Below are positions 1 to 11,030 of a stretch of DNA of 64,000 nucleotides, one piece after another. The DNA is from Paraphysomonas bandaiensis. Taxonomy: Eukaryota > Chrysophyceae. The position numbers were made by a program, and so were the translations under genes. Position 1 is the stretch's first letter. The number at the start of each line of letters is the position of its first letter. The notes under the pieces were generated by a model that searched no databases, was not told where the DNA came from, and saw nothing but the letters and a program-made list of their open reading frames with translations. The DNA lies in the NCBI GenBank assembly GCA_965644295.1, contig CBFFRP010000298.1, forward strand, positions 558,001 to 622,000, given 5' to 3'.

Positions 1-262
1 CACCGGAACCGTCAAAACCATGTCGAATATATTAAGGTCACTTGATGTATTCAATATATGAATTTTGTACCGAATAGAGCATAAATTCGGGTTGGAATTG
101 TCGTAAGCACAAGAAGCATAACACTGTGTCGTCAGTGGACTAGGTGAATTGGCAATCGTATATCTATATCACACGGTCACTGAGAATATACAGCAATATA
201 GAGGTCGATATAAAGTAAAATCACATGCCACTTATTCTACTGAAGAGAACACAGAAAACCAC

Positions 263-898
263 TCACTCCATTACAGTCACATCTTCTTGACCTCCCGGTT
301 CTGCAAGCACATATATCGAACCTCTAGCATCCACTTTACGCACACACTCGTCGTTCATAATTACTCTGTCTGCAATGACGGTCTCAGATGGTCGCAACCG
401 CTTGTCAATCTGCCTGAAGATATCTGGATGGTTGATGTTGAGGCCAACCTACACACACAAAACAGTTATCGAAACTGAACAGGCCAAAAAGCCGAGCAAT
501 TTCAGGCATGTAGTGTATAGTAGGACAGCATGAATTGCGAGTGGCCTACTTCGATAGAAGTCCGTTGGTTAACTTTGGAAGACATTAACACAGTGCCGTT
601 CACGGAAGTACTTTCGATCGAGCCTGAAAACCACCAGGTAAATGTCATATATAATCTTTTGCCATGAAATGTATACCTTTGGCATTACATTTAGCAGTGA
701 ATTTCTCTTGAACATTAAAAGAAACGGATTCTCTATGACGAAAATGTAATAAAACATGAACGCATTTGTACAAATACAAAAGAGCACACGGTTCATGTAC
801 ATATTCATTTCAGCGTAGGCAGTAACACACCTACGGAATTGTTGCGTCGCAGAATAACTACTTCCCGACGTGAGGCGTTTCAGAGAAAGGGTACCCAA
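263..898 (-). CDS. Partial multi-exon gene, possible mu-homology-domain protein (C-terminal part)
   Basis: Four exon-like blocks read on the minus strand in compatible phase: about 831-898, 677-732, 550-623 and 263-448 (or 267-448). Each is bounded by GT/AG signals. The joined reading frame gives a continuous stretch including ESVSFNVQEKF, VNGTVLMSSKV and HPDIFRQIDKRL. The alternation resembles the strand pattern of a mu-homology (adaptin medium chain-like) domain, but I do not recognise it securely. Either the frame stops at TGA 263-265, or the GTGAGT at 261-266 is a donor and the gene continues towards base 1, where another open stretch (FDMVLTVPV) is seen near bases 1-30. The 5' end was not found. 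The exon chain is fairly safe; the family name is a guess. Confidence 0.45.
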
Positions 899-1183
899 CA
901 GAGTTGAAGAGGGGGGACTTGTAGCATGGGTGGGGCTTAAGTTTTCTTTTCTTTCTAGATTTAAATGACTTGAGTGCCACTCACTTACGTGACTTTAGAA
1001 ACGCGTTACTAAATGAATACGACTCCATACAAGATACTCCACCTGGATTCTATAGTACTCTCCAGAGTCGCCATAGCTACGCCATCTGGGGCTGATACAT
1101 CGCCTCTTATTAACGAAGATGACTCCGTCGGAATTTTAGGTGTGGAATTCGTTAAACCAAGATGAATCCTATAACGTCATCAG

Positions 1184-3476
1184 TCAAGAAGTATTTCTAA
1201 CGTAGCTAGGTACATAATTATCGCTGTACCTAGGAAATATCGGAAACTCAGATGAACTGGGCTTCTTTCTGTTCATGAGCCAATGTGGCATCACATCATC
1301 CAAACCACAGCATGCACTTTGCTGGGGCCACTGGGTCTCGTTGCCAATTTCAATTAGCTGAAAAGGTGTCCCATCGTCAAGCTCCTGTACTACAGCTGTA
1401 TACGAATCAGGCATTACACTGCCAATCGTCCACATTGAAACTATGTATAATCGTTGACTTAATAACACTAGACCACGAGCTATTTCATCTAGTAGAGTTT
1501 TAGCGGTAGATTTTGATGTAGATACCATTTCCAGCATAAGATTCTGTACATAAAAGTAAAATATTATCATACACAGCACTACACAGCAAACAGCAGTGGA
1601 CCAAAAGTCTACTTACTTGTATGCGAAAGCACAACTCCTCTGAAGAGTATAGCACAATATGCGTAATCGCTTCACGTACAGTATCACAATTTTCCAATTT
1701 TCCCTCCTTAATTTCATTTGCAACGGCAAGCAATATATCGTCCACAGGACCCACAAGTCTAAGTATGAAATGATCCACCTCTGATGGGACGTGCTGACAG
1801 CACTGAGATTTGGACTTATTAACAGTACGCACAATATAAGCAAGATGGTATCCACAGCGTAAGGCACATGTTTTTACATGCACATCTGTATGCTTAATTA
1901 GCCGCAGGATACATTTAATGCTTTCCTGAAAAAGGGAGCCGAAGACTATTCCGTTCTCAACAGAAGTGGTGTTTAGCATGTTACTAACTGGAGAGATGCT
2001 ATTCAATTTCAAAAGGAGTTGTTGTGTGTAGATGCGAATAAGAAACAAAACAGTCGATAGCTGCAACGATGTCATCAGCAATTTCGAGCTGAAGAGTTGC
2101 CTAGTCTCAGATTGGTCACTTGTCTTTAAATGTGACGCAACAGTTGAATCAAGATTGTCTGCTCTGACAAGAACGGACTTAAGGACAGTTTGTAAACTTG
2201 ACCACCAAGTGGGTACAGCATACTGAGCACCAATATTCTTGCTGCTGTAAAACCTCTCGTCTTTCTTCATTACTCTGCCAGGAAATCTCATTAGAGCACA
2301 TAAATTCAAGGCATCTACGCTGAACATGTACACGCAGTGCATACAACTAAAGTGTCATAGATAGGTATCGTTCGTACTTATACGAAAATGATCGGAAAAA
2401 CTGCAGGCATTTCTGGACTAATAGCGCTGCACTAAATTGATCATCATGGGTGCCGGTGTGTACTGCAGATGTCAACTGCATATCAGCATTAACTGGTGGT
2501 TTCATCGGTTTAAATGACCTACCCTTTGAAACTGTGTCATTACTGCTGACGCAATGACTTCTTTCTCTTCACATTCGCTCTCTGACATCGTAACACACAT
2601 GCCCAACAAATTGGAATACAGCGTATGCGATATGTCATCACGCGATAGCAAAACCTCAAGTCTACGACAAAATAATGACGGAAGATATGTGTAAATATCT
2701 CATGTACGAACAACATTAAATAAAACCAACGTAAGTTGTAGCGCGATTCTATGTCATGCTTAAGAACATACCTCGGTAGAACATCAGTGAAACTAACCTC
2801 GTTTTTATGAGTCCGACATAGATTTAATAAGGCGGCGGACGCCCTTTGAAAACAAGCGATAATTACACGACAAACACGTACACATCATACAGGATAGAGT
2901 AGAAGTATATATGTTGAAGAAGGACCATGTACATTACATACTTCTGTTATCACTCACACACCTGTTTACAAGGGCAGTTGCTGCTACTGAGCGGAACACT
3001 ATATTCTTCAGAAAACTTCCAATGTGACAGAGAATGGTGGAATCAAATGTACATGATGTACAAGCTAGCCATTGCAACGTGCACATACTGCGTTCCTCTA
3101 AGTCTTCAAGAACAACATGTAGAGTATCAGAGGAATACGTTGTATCTGGTGACTCGAACAGCGACAAGGCCATGTATACGAGAGGTTTAACTTTGGAAGA
3201 CACGGACAAACAGTCCGTTAAGTATTTGTGAGCAAATGGTGGAGATAGCCCATATTCTCGTGCTACAAGCAACTGGAATATGTTTCTTTGCCTCAAGGAT
3301 ACATCAATCTCATCATGTGATGTGAGGTTCTCTGCAATGTGGTCCATTGCGATACGAATAACATCATCTGGTTGAGGAGAGGAATTAACCTCCTCTAGCC
3401 AATCTCTTATAACAACAACCATATCCCGACTTGATTGATGTCTCAAGGTAGAGATATCAGTGTTCATTGACGTCAT
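1184..3476 (-). CDS. Six-exon gene, helical protein of unknown function
   Basis: Exons on the minus strand are 2962-3476, 2772-2843, 2523-2661, 2384-2475, 1617-2346 and 1184-1543. All junctions are GT/AG, phases match, and the sum (1908 bases) gives 635 residues plus a stop. The start ATG at 3476 opens with MTSMNTDISTLRHQSS. The product looks almost wholly helical with many Leu/Cys/Val positions, for example ASAALLNLCRTHKNEVS, as in HEAT/armadillo-type scaffolds. No catalytic motif, signal peptide or membrane segment is evident. I do not recognise the family. The exon chain is well supported because five independent phase joins are consistent. An upstream non-coding or coding exon is possible, since an AG lies just before the ATG. 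Confidence 0.7.
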
Positions 3477-4241
3477 TTCTGATAGTTCCAGTAACTACAA
3501 GGTAGTATATACCATAATATGTATATACATATATCACTATACGAATAATGCGATCAAGTTCATATGTAAACACTCACTTCAGACAATCAAGTGAATGACT
3601 TTGACTTCATATGAAATATATAGACATCCACAGAACACTCATGTATCAGATACTGTCTTCACTTCATAGTGGAATTCGAATACTATATCCATATATGTAG
3701 AGCCCTACATACACAGGAGTGTATGGTATGGTATACTATAGCTGTATAGCTGTACTACAACACACAAGAAGTTGTGTTAAGGAAATACTGCTGTATATGA
3801 CGTATACCATTGACTGTATTTGCGCACACTGCTTTATCCCAAAATCCTGTCGAAATCTGCGTCATTTTGTATTTTCAGATTTTCAGGTTCAGAGTTCTCG
3901 GTATCGTTCGTCCATAAAATAGGATCGTTTGTTGTTGTGAAACCAGGATAAAAATGCACCCTTTTTTTCAACAATATTCTCCACTGACACCAAAATTCTC
4001 ATAGTTTTCAAGAAAATGTAATCAAATTCTTCATATTTCTCCAATTTTTGAATTGGAGATCTTTGAATATTCCTGGTCTTTGTTTCGTCAGTTGGTTGTG
4101 GATTTGTGGTGTGGGAGACAGATCCCAACAACTGATTACGATGTCGCTGAAAAATTATACAAGAAATCTGATAGGAGCATCTCTAGAAGATTCAAATTCT
4201 ATTTGTGTAGGCATTTACATATTAACGACCTAAGAAGAAGG
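3477..4241. other. Intergenic, divergent promoter region
   Basis: AT-rich spacer between the minus-strand gene starting at 3476 and the plus-strand HSF gene starting at 4242. I see no long frame with coding character. A frame open from 4053 is continuous with the HSF start and could be 5' UTR or an N-terminal extension. Confidence 0.5.
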
Positions 4242-5473
4242 ATGAGTGATGGTGGTAGTGATTCGAAGAGTATGACCTCTTCGTTCGTAAAGAAACTGTT
4301 TGATATGGTGGAAGGGCAGTCTGAGATCATCACTTGGGTCGCCGAAGGAAAGGTGAGTGAAACCTCTATATATGAACAAGGCTGATGGATGTGATACAGG
4401 CGTTTGAAGTAAAGGATCCAAAGCGACTAGAAACTGAAATTCTTCCTATATTTTTTAGGCACTGTAGATTTCAATCGCTGGTCAGACAGTTGAACTTCTA
4501 TGCTTTCAAGAAAGTCAGTAAAGAAAGGAGCTCGTGGGTATATAGCCATGAATATTTCAGACGTGACAGACCCGAGTTACTCCACAGAATGCGGAGAAAA
4601 ACAAACAATCACTCCGCTAAGCGCAATCGCCGCGACGGTGTTTCGAAGGGAAAAACACATTTCATTTCTCAGTCTCAGTACTCCTCTGACGACAGCTCAG
4701 AAGAATCGTATGACAACGATGGTGTCAATACCAGTGGGAGTTACCACTTGACACCCTTGAATGAGCCTAATTCGGCCAGTGAGGGCTCATGCGACACTCC
4801 TAATTACAACGGATCGGGCAGTAGCTGCGACTCGGAGGGTCTCCAGTCAGACGACGAGGTAGACTACGAAGAAGTCCTGGGGAGCTGGGACAATGTACAT
4901 CAATTTTTTCTCAGTGGGGCGACAGGGAATAAAGATTCGCTCTCTTTGATGAAAGTAGAAGGTAACAGAGGTGCGGTTGACGTTCTGTGCACAACCGTTT
5001 CAGATGACACCACCGAGTCCGCGCGAGAGGCTTCTCTAAAACACCTATTGACTTTTTGCCTATCCCGCAATCCCTGGCAGGATACGCAAGCCCTATTCGC
5101 GGACATTCATGGACTGCTATCGGATAATGCTGATATGACCAATGAGCTGAACGCGTACGCCTCTGCACTGGCCCCGCCATCAACTCTTTCACTGGTGGTT
5201 CATAGGACGATGCAGCAATCCTCAGAAGTACAGCTCTCCCCATCCCATTCTGGTGATTGTACGATCGCTCCTTGTATTTTAAGGTCCAACGAAATTACTC
5301 TTGTACGCACATTTATCGCGTTTGCTCTCGCTTGCCTCCACGACGCTTGCCACAGCGAGCATGTGGTAGGACCCCCACACTTTCCTGATGGCCATTCTCA
5401 AGTAGAGGCGTACAAGTCTGCCCTTGGTATGTGCGTTGACAACTGGTCCAGCTATGCGAAAACTTGCACGTAG
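4242..5473 (+). CDS. Heat-shock-factor-type DNA-binding transcription factor
   Basis: Two exons, 4242-4352 and 4400-5473, flank a 47-base intron (GTGAGT...ACAG) and give 394 residues. The HSF winged-helix DNA-binding domain occupies roughly residues 12-105. It opens with SSFVKKLFDMVEG, followed by ITWVAEGK, joins exactly across the intron to AFEVKDPKRLETEILPIFF, and continues with RFQSLVRQLNFYAFKKV and YFRRDRPELLHRMRRK. The RQLNFYAFKK recognition segment is the family hallmark. The domain is expected to bind inverted nGAAn elements in the nucleus. A Ser/Asp-rich acidic linker follows. No clear heptad HR-A/B trimerisation zipper is seen, so this may be an HSF-like rather than a classical heat-shock HSF. 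ATG 4242 was chosen because it sits just before the domain; an in-frame frame extends up to 4053. Confidence 0.85.
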
Positions 5474-7187
5474 TGCCTTGAATGCATTAGCACTCAATGC
5501 CTACTGGTTTTCAGTGTGTACGTTTCCCAAAACTCATATGTTCTTTATTTTTATACCTTAATGTTCCATTAGTAATATTGCCAAGACCGGCCATAATCAT
5601 GAGTAATGAAATAATGATATTGCCACTGGGGCTTGTAGAAGTGCATCGTTAACAGTATGATGTGATAAATGATATATAATTGTAGCTAATAAGCAATTTT
5701 GATACAATTCATTACTTTAATATTTTCGAAATATTCTCCAGCGCTCCAGAGTCATTACATGAAGTTACAGAGCAGTACGGCATCGCTTACCTAATATTAA
5801 GTCAGGCTTGTTTCAGCTCGAAATTATTTGCGGTGACTTACGTTCAGCTTATATTTTATTAATCAATTTATCTGGATTCTGAACAAGGGGAATTCATTCA
5901 TAAGTGGCAGGGCTGCGTACTGCGTAACAATTTCTGGACAGTTATTTTTTGCAGCCCTGGGTAGCTGATGAGGACAACTAGCCTATGAGTCATAAGCGGG
6001 GGCACGTAACAATATATTGCTATTCTGTACGACGCTCAATACTATTGAAGTTGTACAGTTCCAAGGAATCAGAGTAGTACAAAGCTGCTTACTGCTTACA
6101 CACTGCACTCAACTAAAAATCAGATGTATCTAAAAATCGATATCCGTTTCACCTATTTCTTCATACATAGTTCTACAAATGGTGTGCCAACCACAAATAA
6201 CACTGTTGTATATACAGATAGCCACAGAACATTACTGTCCACACCAGGCTTTAATATATATATATCCTTCCCATCAACGACTACAACCCCCCGCATACTC
6301 ATCTTACTACTACATATAGATGACTTTTGTTCTTAATATGAGACCTGAATAAGTTGCTCAGTGAAACTATCTTGTGTCATATTGCCATTAATTATTGCCT
6401 CATACAACACAAGGTTATCCTCGATATCACCGTACATGGACCCTCGAATCGTGATGATAATTTGAGAGACACCCTGTACTTCTCCTTATCCGATGCTAAT
6501 GTAAACACCCTCACTGTGCTATTCCTTATAAGAATAAGTCTCCCACCTGTTACTCCTTACATTGTATACGCGACCTTCGTGTTTACACATGATTTAGAAA
6601 GTTTCTTTTCAGTTTCAGCCAGCTACTCCTTATATCACCCATTCCCACTGTGCAACGTTTATCCTTATCTCGCAATCCCTTCTCTTTCTCAAAGTGACCT
6701 CTAAATCATACGTCCCCACCATGTTTGTTTAGGTCACTCTCATCAACACGACATGTAGCAAGGTGTATATTGCATAGCCACTGGAGTTATACATATAACT
6801 TACACCGTTGTCAAGAATATATCCCATGTGATTAACTGTAGTTTATATAGTGATAGAGAGGTCAGCTAACTTCCGCTTCATGTCCCCCGCTTGTCTTTTA
6901 GGTCTAAGACTGTACAGATCAAACCCGTTAGACTAACACCCATCTATATATATATACAGCACATATAAATGACATCGAAATAATAAGATTAAAGTACCAG
7001 GTGATACTGAAGATGGAAGCAAGAGAGAATGTCCTGGACTTATGAGATGAGCAAGATATAGTGATAAATAGACAGAAGAGCTTCTTGACTATCATATCCA
7101 GTATACTAGTATATATATCCATATAGCTACACTCTGAGCTGTATGACGTTGCTTGTACGAACTACGTGTACGTATACCGCTCACTTA
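5474..7187. other. Long AT-rich intergenic region
   Basis: About 1.7 kb separate the HSF gene and the DNA transposon. Frames here are short and low-complexity, rich in TATA/ATAT runs (for example near 6255-6265 and 6945-6955), with no recognisable product on either strand. I see no RNA gene. Confidence 0.5.
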
Positions 7188-7500
7188 CAGCGCATTCTCG
7201 ATATATCGCGGAAAGTGTCCTGGAGAGGAAATCGCGATATATCGCAATATCGCGATATACAATTTAATAGTAAAATACAGCACTGTATTCCGCAAAGTCA
7301 TAGAGAACAAGTTTAAGGAGCTTAAGACTGTGCAATATATCCACAATGTCGTGTCTGTATAGCATAGTACTCCTTGTACTGAATGGCACATGCAAAGAAT
7401 TTGTGAAATAAGTTACTAATATATCATTATTTATGGAATTTATGGTATTCAATTTCTTAACACACTTACTACATTCCTAGCTAACAATAAGATAAAATTA

Positions 7501-8163
7501 TTAAATTTCATGGACTTCAGAACCTTTAGTACGTGCTGAAAAAAACTGATGCAGAGAAGTTTGTACCTTAGAATGATTCTTGTGCCTTTCTGTATGAATA
7601 TTATTCTGCACTTTTCTGAGGAGCTCAATATGCGCTGTTGAATGCCCCTCCTGGGTAGCATAATCGAGTAACATTAAAACAGCATTGTCGGCTTGCACAG
7701 CAGTAATAGCACTATCATTTCCATTGGTGTTAATACAATCATCCTCGTCATCGTCATCGCCTTCGTCCTCTAAAGACATTGACTGCTGAAGTGCAGTGAT
7801 ACTGCTCTTATTTGTTCTTCATTATGTCTCATTATAATAAAGAATTGATCTTTATAATAGTAAAACAATGTTGTGATTATTAGAGTGTTAGTAATGAACA
7901 CGATAGAGTGAAAATTATGAATAACAATATAGAACATAGCAATATTCAACCTATGTTGTACAGATGGTATGTACAAACTTAAGCATATACAATAGAGAGC
8001 TCATACAGCATAAAATAACCTGATAGCTGGTTCTTACACGCATTAAGGTTTCCGTAAATTGAATTATTAGTACTTGTCTTATAATGTCACTTGATAATGA
8101 AACCCTACTGCTTAACCAATTAAAAGTTTTCTCATACTCATCCTCTGTATCAAAGTTTGACAT
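7501..8163 (-). pseudogene. Probable transposase C-terminal remnant with PIP-box-like end
   Basis: Two minus-strand exons, 8038-8163 and 7501-7782, join in phase across a GTAAGA...CAG intron to give about 135 residues. The C-terminus reads HSKVQTSLHQFFSARTK. QTSLHQFF fits the Q-x-x-L-x-x-F-F PCNA-interacting box, which is common at the end of pogo/Tigger/Jerky-type transposases. Before it lies an acidic DEGDDDDEDD stretch and a helical segment. A further open minus-strand frame at 8177-8356 (reading ETILESFPENAW, preceded by a splice-acceptor-like CAG) may be an upstream exon, but I could not join it cleanly. The intron carries part of a dispersed repeat also seen at 20.7 and 27.2 kb. The element lacks recognisable DDE residues, hence pseudogene or remnant. 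Confidence 0.5.
7837..7948 (+). repeat. Dispersed repeat C, partial copy
   Basis: About 110 bases, beginning AATAAAGAATTGATC and ending near AATATAGAACATA, are nearly identical to 27208-27320 and match the reverse complement of part of 20680-20950. This copy sits inside the intron of the transposase remnant within the TIR-bounded element. Confidence 0.75.
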
Positions 8164-8520
8164 TATACGAGAAGTATTAACTTAACAACAGAAGGTAAAT
8201 ATCCCCCAGTGCATTTTCCTTAGTGTACTCTTCAGTGCCAAACATGTCTCCGCCTTTTTCGGCTTTTGCCCAAGTTTCAATCAGGTGTCCAAGTGTTGAT
8301 ATTTGTGAACTCCATGCATTCTCAGGGAATGACTCCAGAATGGTCTCATGAGCCTCCTGTTATTGAGGGTATGTAACGAAGAAATTTCTCAATAACAGGT
8401 ATTCGAAGTTCTTGCAGCACGCGACATTGAATATCATGAGACATATATATATCCTTCTTATGAGCAGACGTCCTTCGATGAGAGAAAAAGACTCTTGCGC
8501 ATCATTACATTTCATCCTCA

Positions 8521-8681
8521 GGTAAGGATTCCAAATTTTACCCCCCCACTCTCTCTCCAGGGTAAGCATTTTGGTAAGCATTTTCAAAAACTTACCCCGA
8601 AAATGCTTACCAGGGCAAACAGAAATTGATTTTCGGCGTATTTTGGTAAGGAATGCTTACCAAAAAAATGCTTACCCTTGT
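8521..8681. repeat. Short inverted-repeat (MITE-like) insertion
   Basis: The segment contains AGGGTAAGCATTTTGGTAAGC at its left (8559-8579), given here as positions rather than a full element, and the inverse ending TGCTTACCCT at 8669-8678. GAAAATGCTTACC and GGTAAGGAATGCTTACC lie between them, so several arms can pair. It is nested inside the larger TIR element. A GATTTTCGGC core at about 8627 recurs at about 52733. Confidence 0.5.
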
Positions 8682-8959
8682 AACAGAAAATGACCTCAGT
8701 TTTCCATTAGAATTATGTGTGATGAAGTGTCCTGGACCAAAATCCGCGATATAAAAGGGTATCGCGATATACATACCGCGATATATCGAGAATGCGCTGT
8801 ATACAATCGATGCGAATGACATAATCGATGCCGTTTTTTTCAGTTTATTTTTGATTCTTTATTGCTGATTTGACATACTATCAAGAATGAACCTTAAAAT
8901 CTTATACATCTTTGTACGTAGTTTAAAACAAGCATATTTACCGAAAGTATATTTATGTG

Positions 8960-9536
8960 ATGCAAAATCCTGCAGATGTTGTTATGCCATTGCGACGCAA
9001 TAGAGACTACAGTGGTCACTGTTTCGACCGAGATGAAATATGTTCAATTGTCCATTACATGGAATCCGAGCACTTGGAGCCAAGTGACATGCACAAACAG
9101 TTTCCCTCTCTGAGTAGAAAGCGGTTTCAGAGTTGGAGGGCTAAGGTTAGAGCTGAACGTCCCATATATAGTAGCTCGTCCTCGAGACCTACTTGCTTGG
9201 ACGATATATCGACATTGAAATTTCGTGCTTGTGCCAATGATGGAAGCCATAATGTTCCAGAGCTCAGAAAGCTTTTTAAAAAAGAGGCTACTGAAACAGC
9301 GGTCAGACGTGGAGTAATTCCTGAGGGTGAAGAAATAGAAGTGAGCGATGGTTCGTTTTTCAGGTATAAAAAGGCAGCGAGTTCTCATCAGAGGGTTCCC
9401 CAGGCAAGCAAAAAAAGAAGAAGAAAAAATATTTCTACGAGGAATGTCCACAGCGGAGAGACGTCAGTACAGACTCGATAAAGCAATCGAGGCACTAAAA
9501 GCAATTACTGACGACGAGGCGATGGAACTAGCATAG
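8960..9536 (+). CDS. Small two-exon gene, basic nuclear-type protein, unknown function
   Basis: The ATG at 8960 opens a frame reading MQNPADVVMPLRRNRDY. A canonical GTGAGC donor at 9341 and a GGCAG acceptor at 9377 define a very short 37-base intron. Removing it joins to the better-looking downstream frame (STAERRQYRLDKAIEAL, ending EAMELA at 9536) and gives 179 residues. Without splicing, the first frame ends at 9481 with a poor tail. The N-terminal part (LSRKRFQSWRAKVR) has the look of a helix-turn-helix DNA-binding segment, so it may derive from a transposon. It lies 160 bases from the right end of the Tigger-like element. A frameshift in the AAAAAAAGAAGAAG run is an alternative to the intron. 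Confidence 0.5.
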
Positions 9537-9900
9537 CATATGGTTGTAGGTAGTATAGCACACGGTTAATTTCGATGTTTTGCTGATTTTTTAATTTGTG
9601 CACTGTGGACAACAGTGCACACTCGTTTTTCGTTTTGAAATAAATAACGTAATTTTTTACTTCAGTAGTCGTCCATAAGTGCTTTACTATCGTTCTAATC
9701 TGCCCTACCGCATTGTGTACAATGTACAATAGGTAGTAACACTTTAGGTACTAATAGTGTAAATAGAGACACTAAAATAAGCCAGGATAATATTCTCCAC
9801 TGTTATAGGCTAAACACAGTAATCCCGTGTTCCATATAACTACATAGTGTTGTGTTTACTACCTTTATAGTCCTTGACTTCTATATGATGTATAGACGTA
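9537..9900. other. Intergenic, no gene seen
   Basis: AT-rich DNA between the small two-exon gene and the tandem array; no coding frame or RNA gene recognised. Confidence 0.5.
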
Positions 9901-9904
9901 TAGA

Positions 9905-10675
9905 CAGTGAACATATGCAATATACATCATATACCATATACCACTCACATATAGTGTGTTTGTATACTATATGAACCCACAGAGAGAATATGTGCATAGC
10001 TGCTACAGGCATGAGCACAAAGAGGCGAGTGTCGTACTTTTACCAGGGTCATGTGGTGCTGTATATTACGGGCCAGAAAACCCCATGAATAGCCTAATAA
10101 TATGCAACCGTATAATCTGATTGGTGAGTGGTGTGTGTTGCGGTCATATATATAGGAGAGTTCACAGAGTCCAGCAGAAAGAATATATGGACTACCAAAC
10201 ACTTAAATAGTCTCTGCGTGCTGTACGAAGCACGCAGAGTGAATATGCAAAACATATATCATACATTTAGTCCCTGTGTGTTGTATGGAAAGCACAGAGT
10301 GAACACATACCTCATATAGCACCTATATAACCCTTGTGTACACTGTGTGAAGCGCACGAAGTGAACATATACATCATATACCAGTATACCATATATATAT
10401 AGTCCTTGTGTGTTTGTGAGCTGTATGAAGCAGCAGCCAGAGTGAATATACGAAGCATATAACACACATATATAGTCCCTCTGTGTTGTATGAAGCACAC
10501 AATGAACATACTAATCATATACCACATTCATAATAGTCCTTGAGTGTTGTATAAAGTACACAGAGAAAATATACAGTGTATATACCACATATATAGCCCC
10601 TATATGTTCTATGAAGCACACAGAACGAACACACAGAACATATACCTCGTATCTAGACCTCTTATAACATCTACA
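9905..10675. repeat. Degenerate ~60-70 bp tandem array with hairpin-forming units
   Basis: Roughly eight diverged units carry the pattern 'AGTCC-TGTGTG-TTGTATGAAG-CACACAG-AGTGAACATAT-CATATACCAC-ATATAT'. The core of several units is a stem-loop such as CTCTGCGTGC...GCACGCAGAG (10211-10240) or CTGTGTG...CACAC. In the clearest unit both arms changed together relative to the others. Units are best seen from about 10190 to 10660; the 5' part (9905-10070) is more degraded. It is not a CRISPR: units are contiguous, diverged and lack unique spacers. Confidence 0.65.
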
Positions 10676-10799
10676 ATAATATATAACAGTAGAATACGCC
10701 TGGTGACAATATAACACACTTATATACTCTTCCACTCAAATATCTCATCTTCAATGCAGACGACACACACACAGTGGAGACATATATCGCAAAGATGTG

Positions 10800-10961
10800 A
10801 TGACCTCTGCTGAATGCTTTAATATCGACTGCAATGAGATCCCTGACATTCTTCAATCAGAGCAAGGAGATTATATCCATAAATACACTATGAATGGGAC
10901 CAATTATGAAGTAACGTCTGTCTACGGAAGACTAGCTATTGTATGTAAAGCAGTTGAATGA
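10800..10961 (+). CDS. Small ORF of unknown function (possible exon or relic)
   Basis: A 53-residue frame starting MTSAECFNIDCNEIPDIL is open well upstream of its ATG and has protein-like composition (ending YGRLAIVCKAVE). No homologue recognised. It may be a terminal exon or part of a decayed element, since repeat-derived frames follow directly downstream. Confidence 0.25.
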   Translation: MTSAECFNIDCNEIPDILQSEQGDYIHKYTMNGTNYEVTSVYGRLAIVCKAVE

Positions 10962-11030
10962 TTATTCCCCTCAAAAATACAAATAATGAGCTTACAGGAA
11001 GTGACAACCACTCTGAGTACATCTTCAGGT

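Larger units (their letters stand above)
7188..8799. mobile_element. Pogo/Tigger-like DNA transposon with 24-base terminal inverted repeats
   Basis: The left end at 7188-7211 starts CAGCGCATTCTCGATATATC and is matched as a perfect 24-base inverted copy at 8776-8799. Both ends are flanked by TA (7186-7187 and 8800-8801), the TA target-site duplication expected of Tc1/mariner/pogo elements, and CAG-starting termini are typical of the pogo/Tigger branch. Sub-terminal ATATCGCGATAT palindromes and the direct repeat AAGTGTCCTGGA are also present at both ends. The 1612-base interior contains a minus-strand coding remnant ending in a PCNA-interaction-like motif, plus nested smaller repeats. No intact DDE catalytic domain is visible, so this copy is probably non-autonomous or decayed. 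Confidence 0.8.

Noticed and set aside
1013-1165. 50-codon plus-strand ORF (MNTTPYKILHLDS...)
   Set aside because: Short, isolated, not linked to any splice partner; could be chance or an exon I cannot place.
6354-6704. 116-codon plus-strand frame
   Set aside because: Low-complexity Ser/Leu/Tyr composition, no splice context and no recognised domain.
9905-10675. CRISPR-like array
   Set aside because: The units are contiguous and diverged, there are no unique spacers or cas genes, and the genome is eukaryotic.
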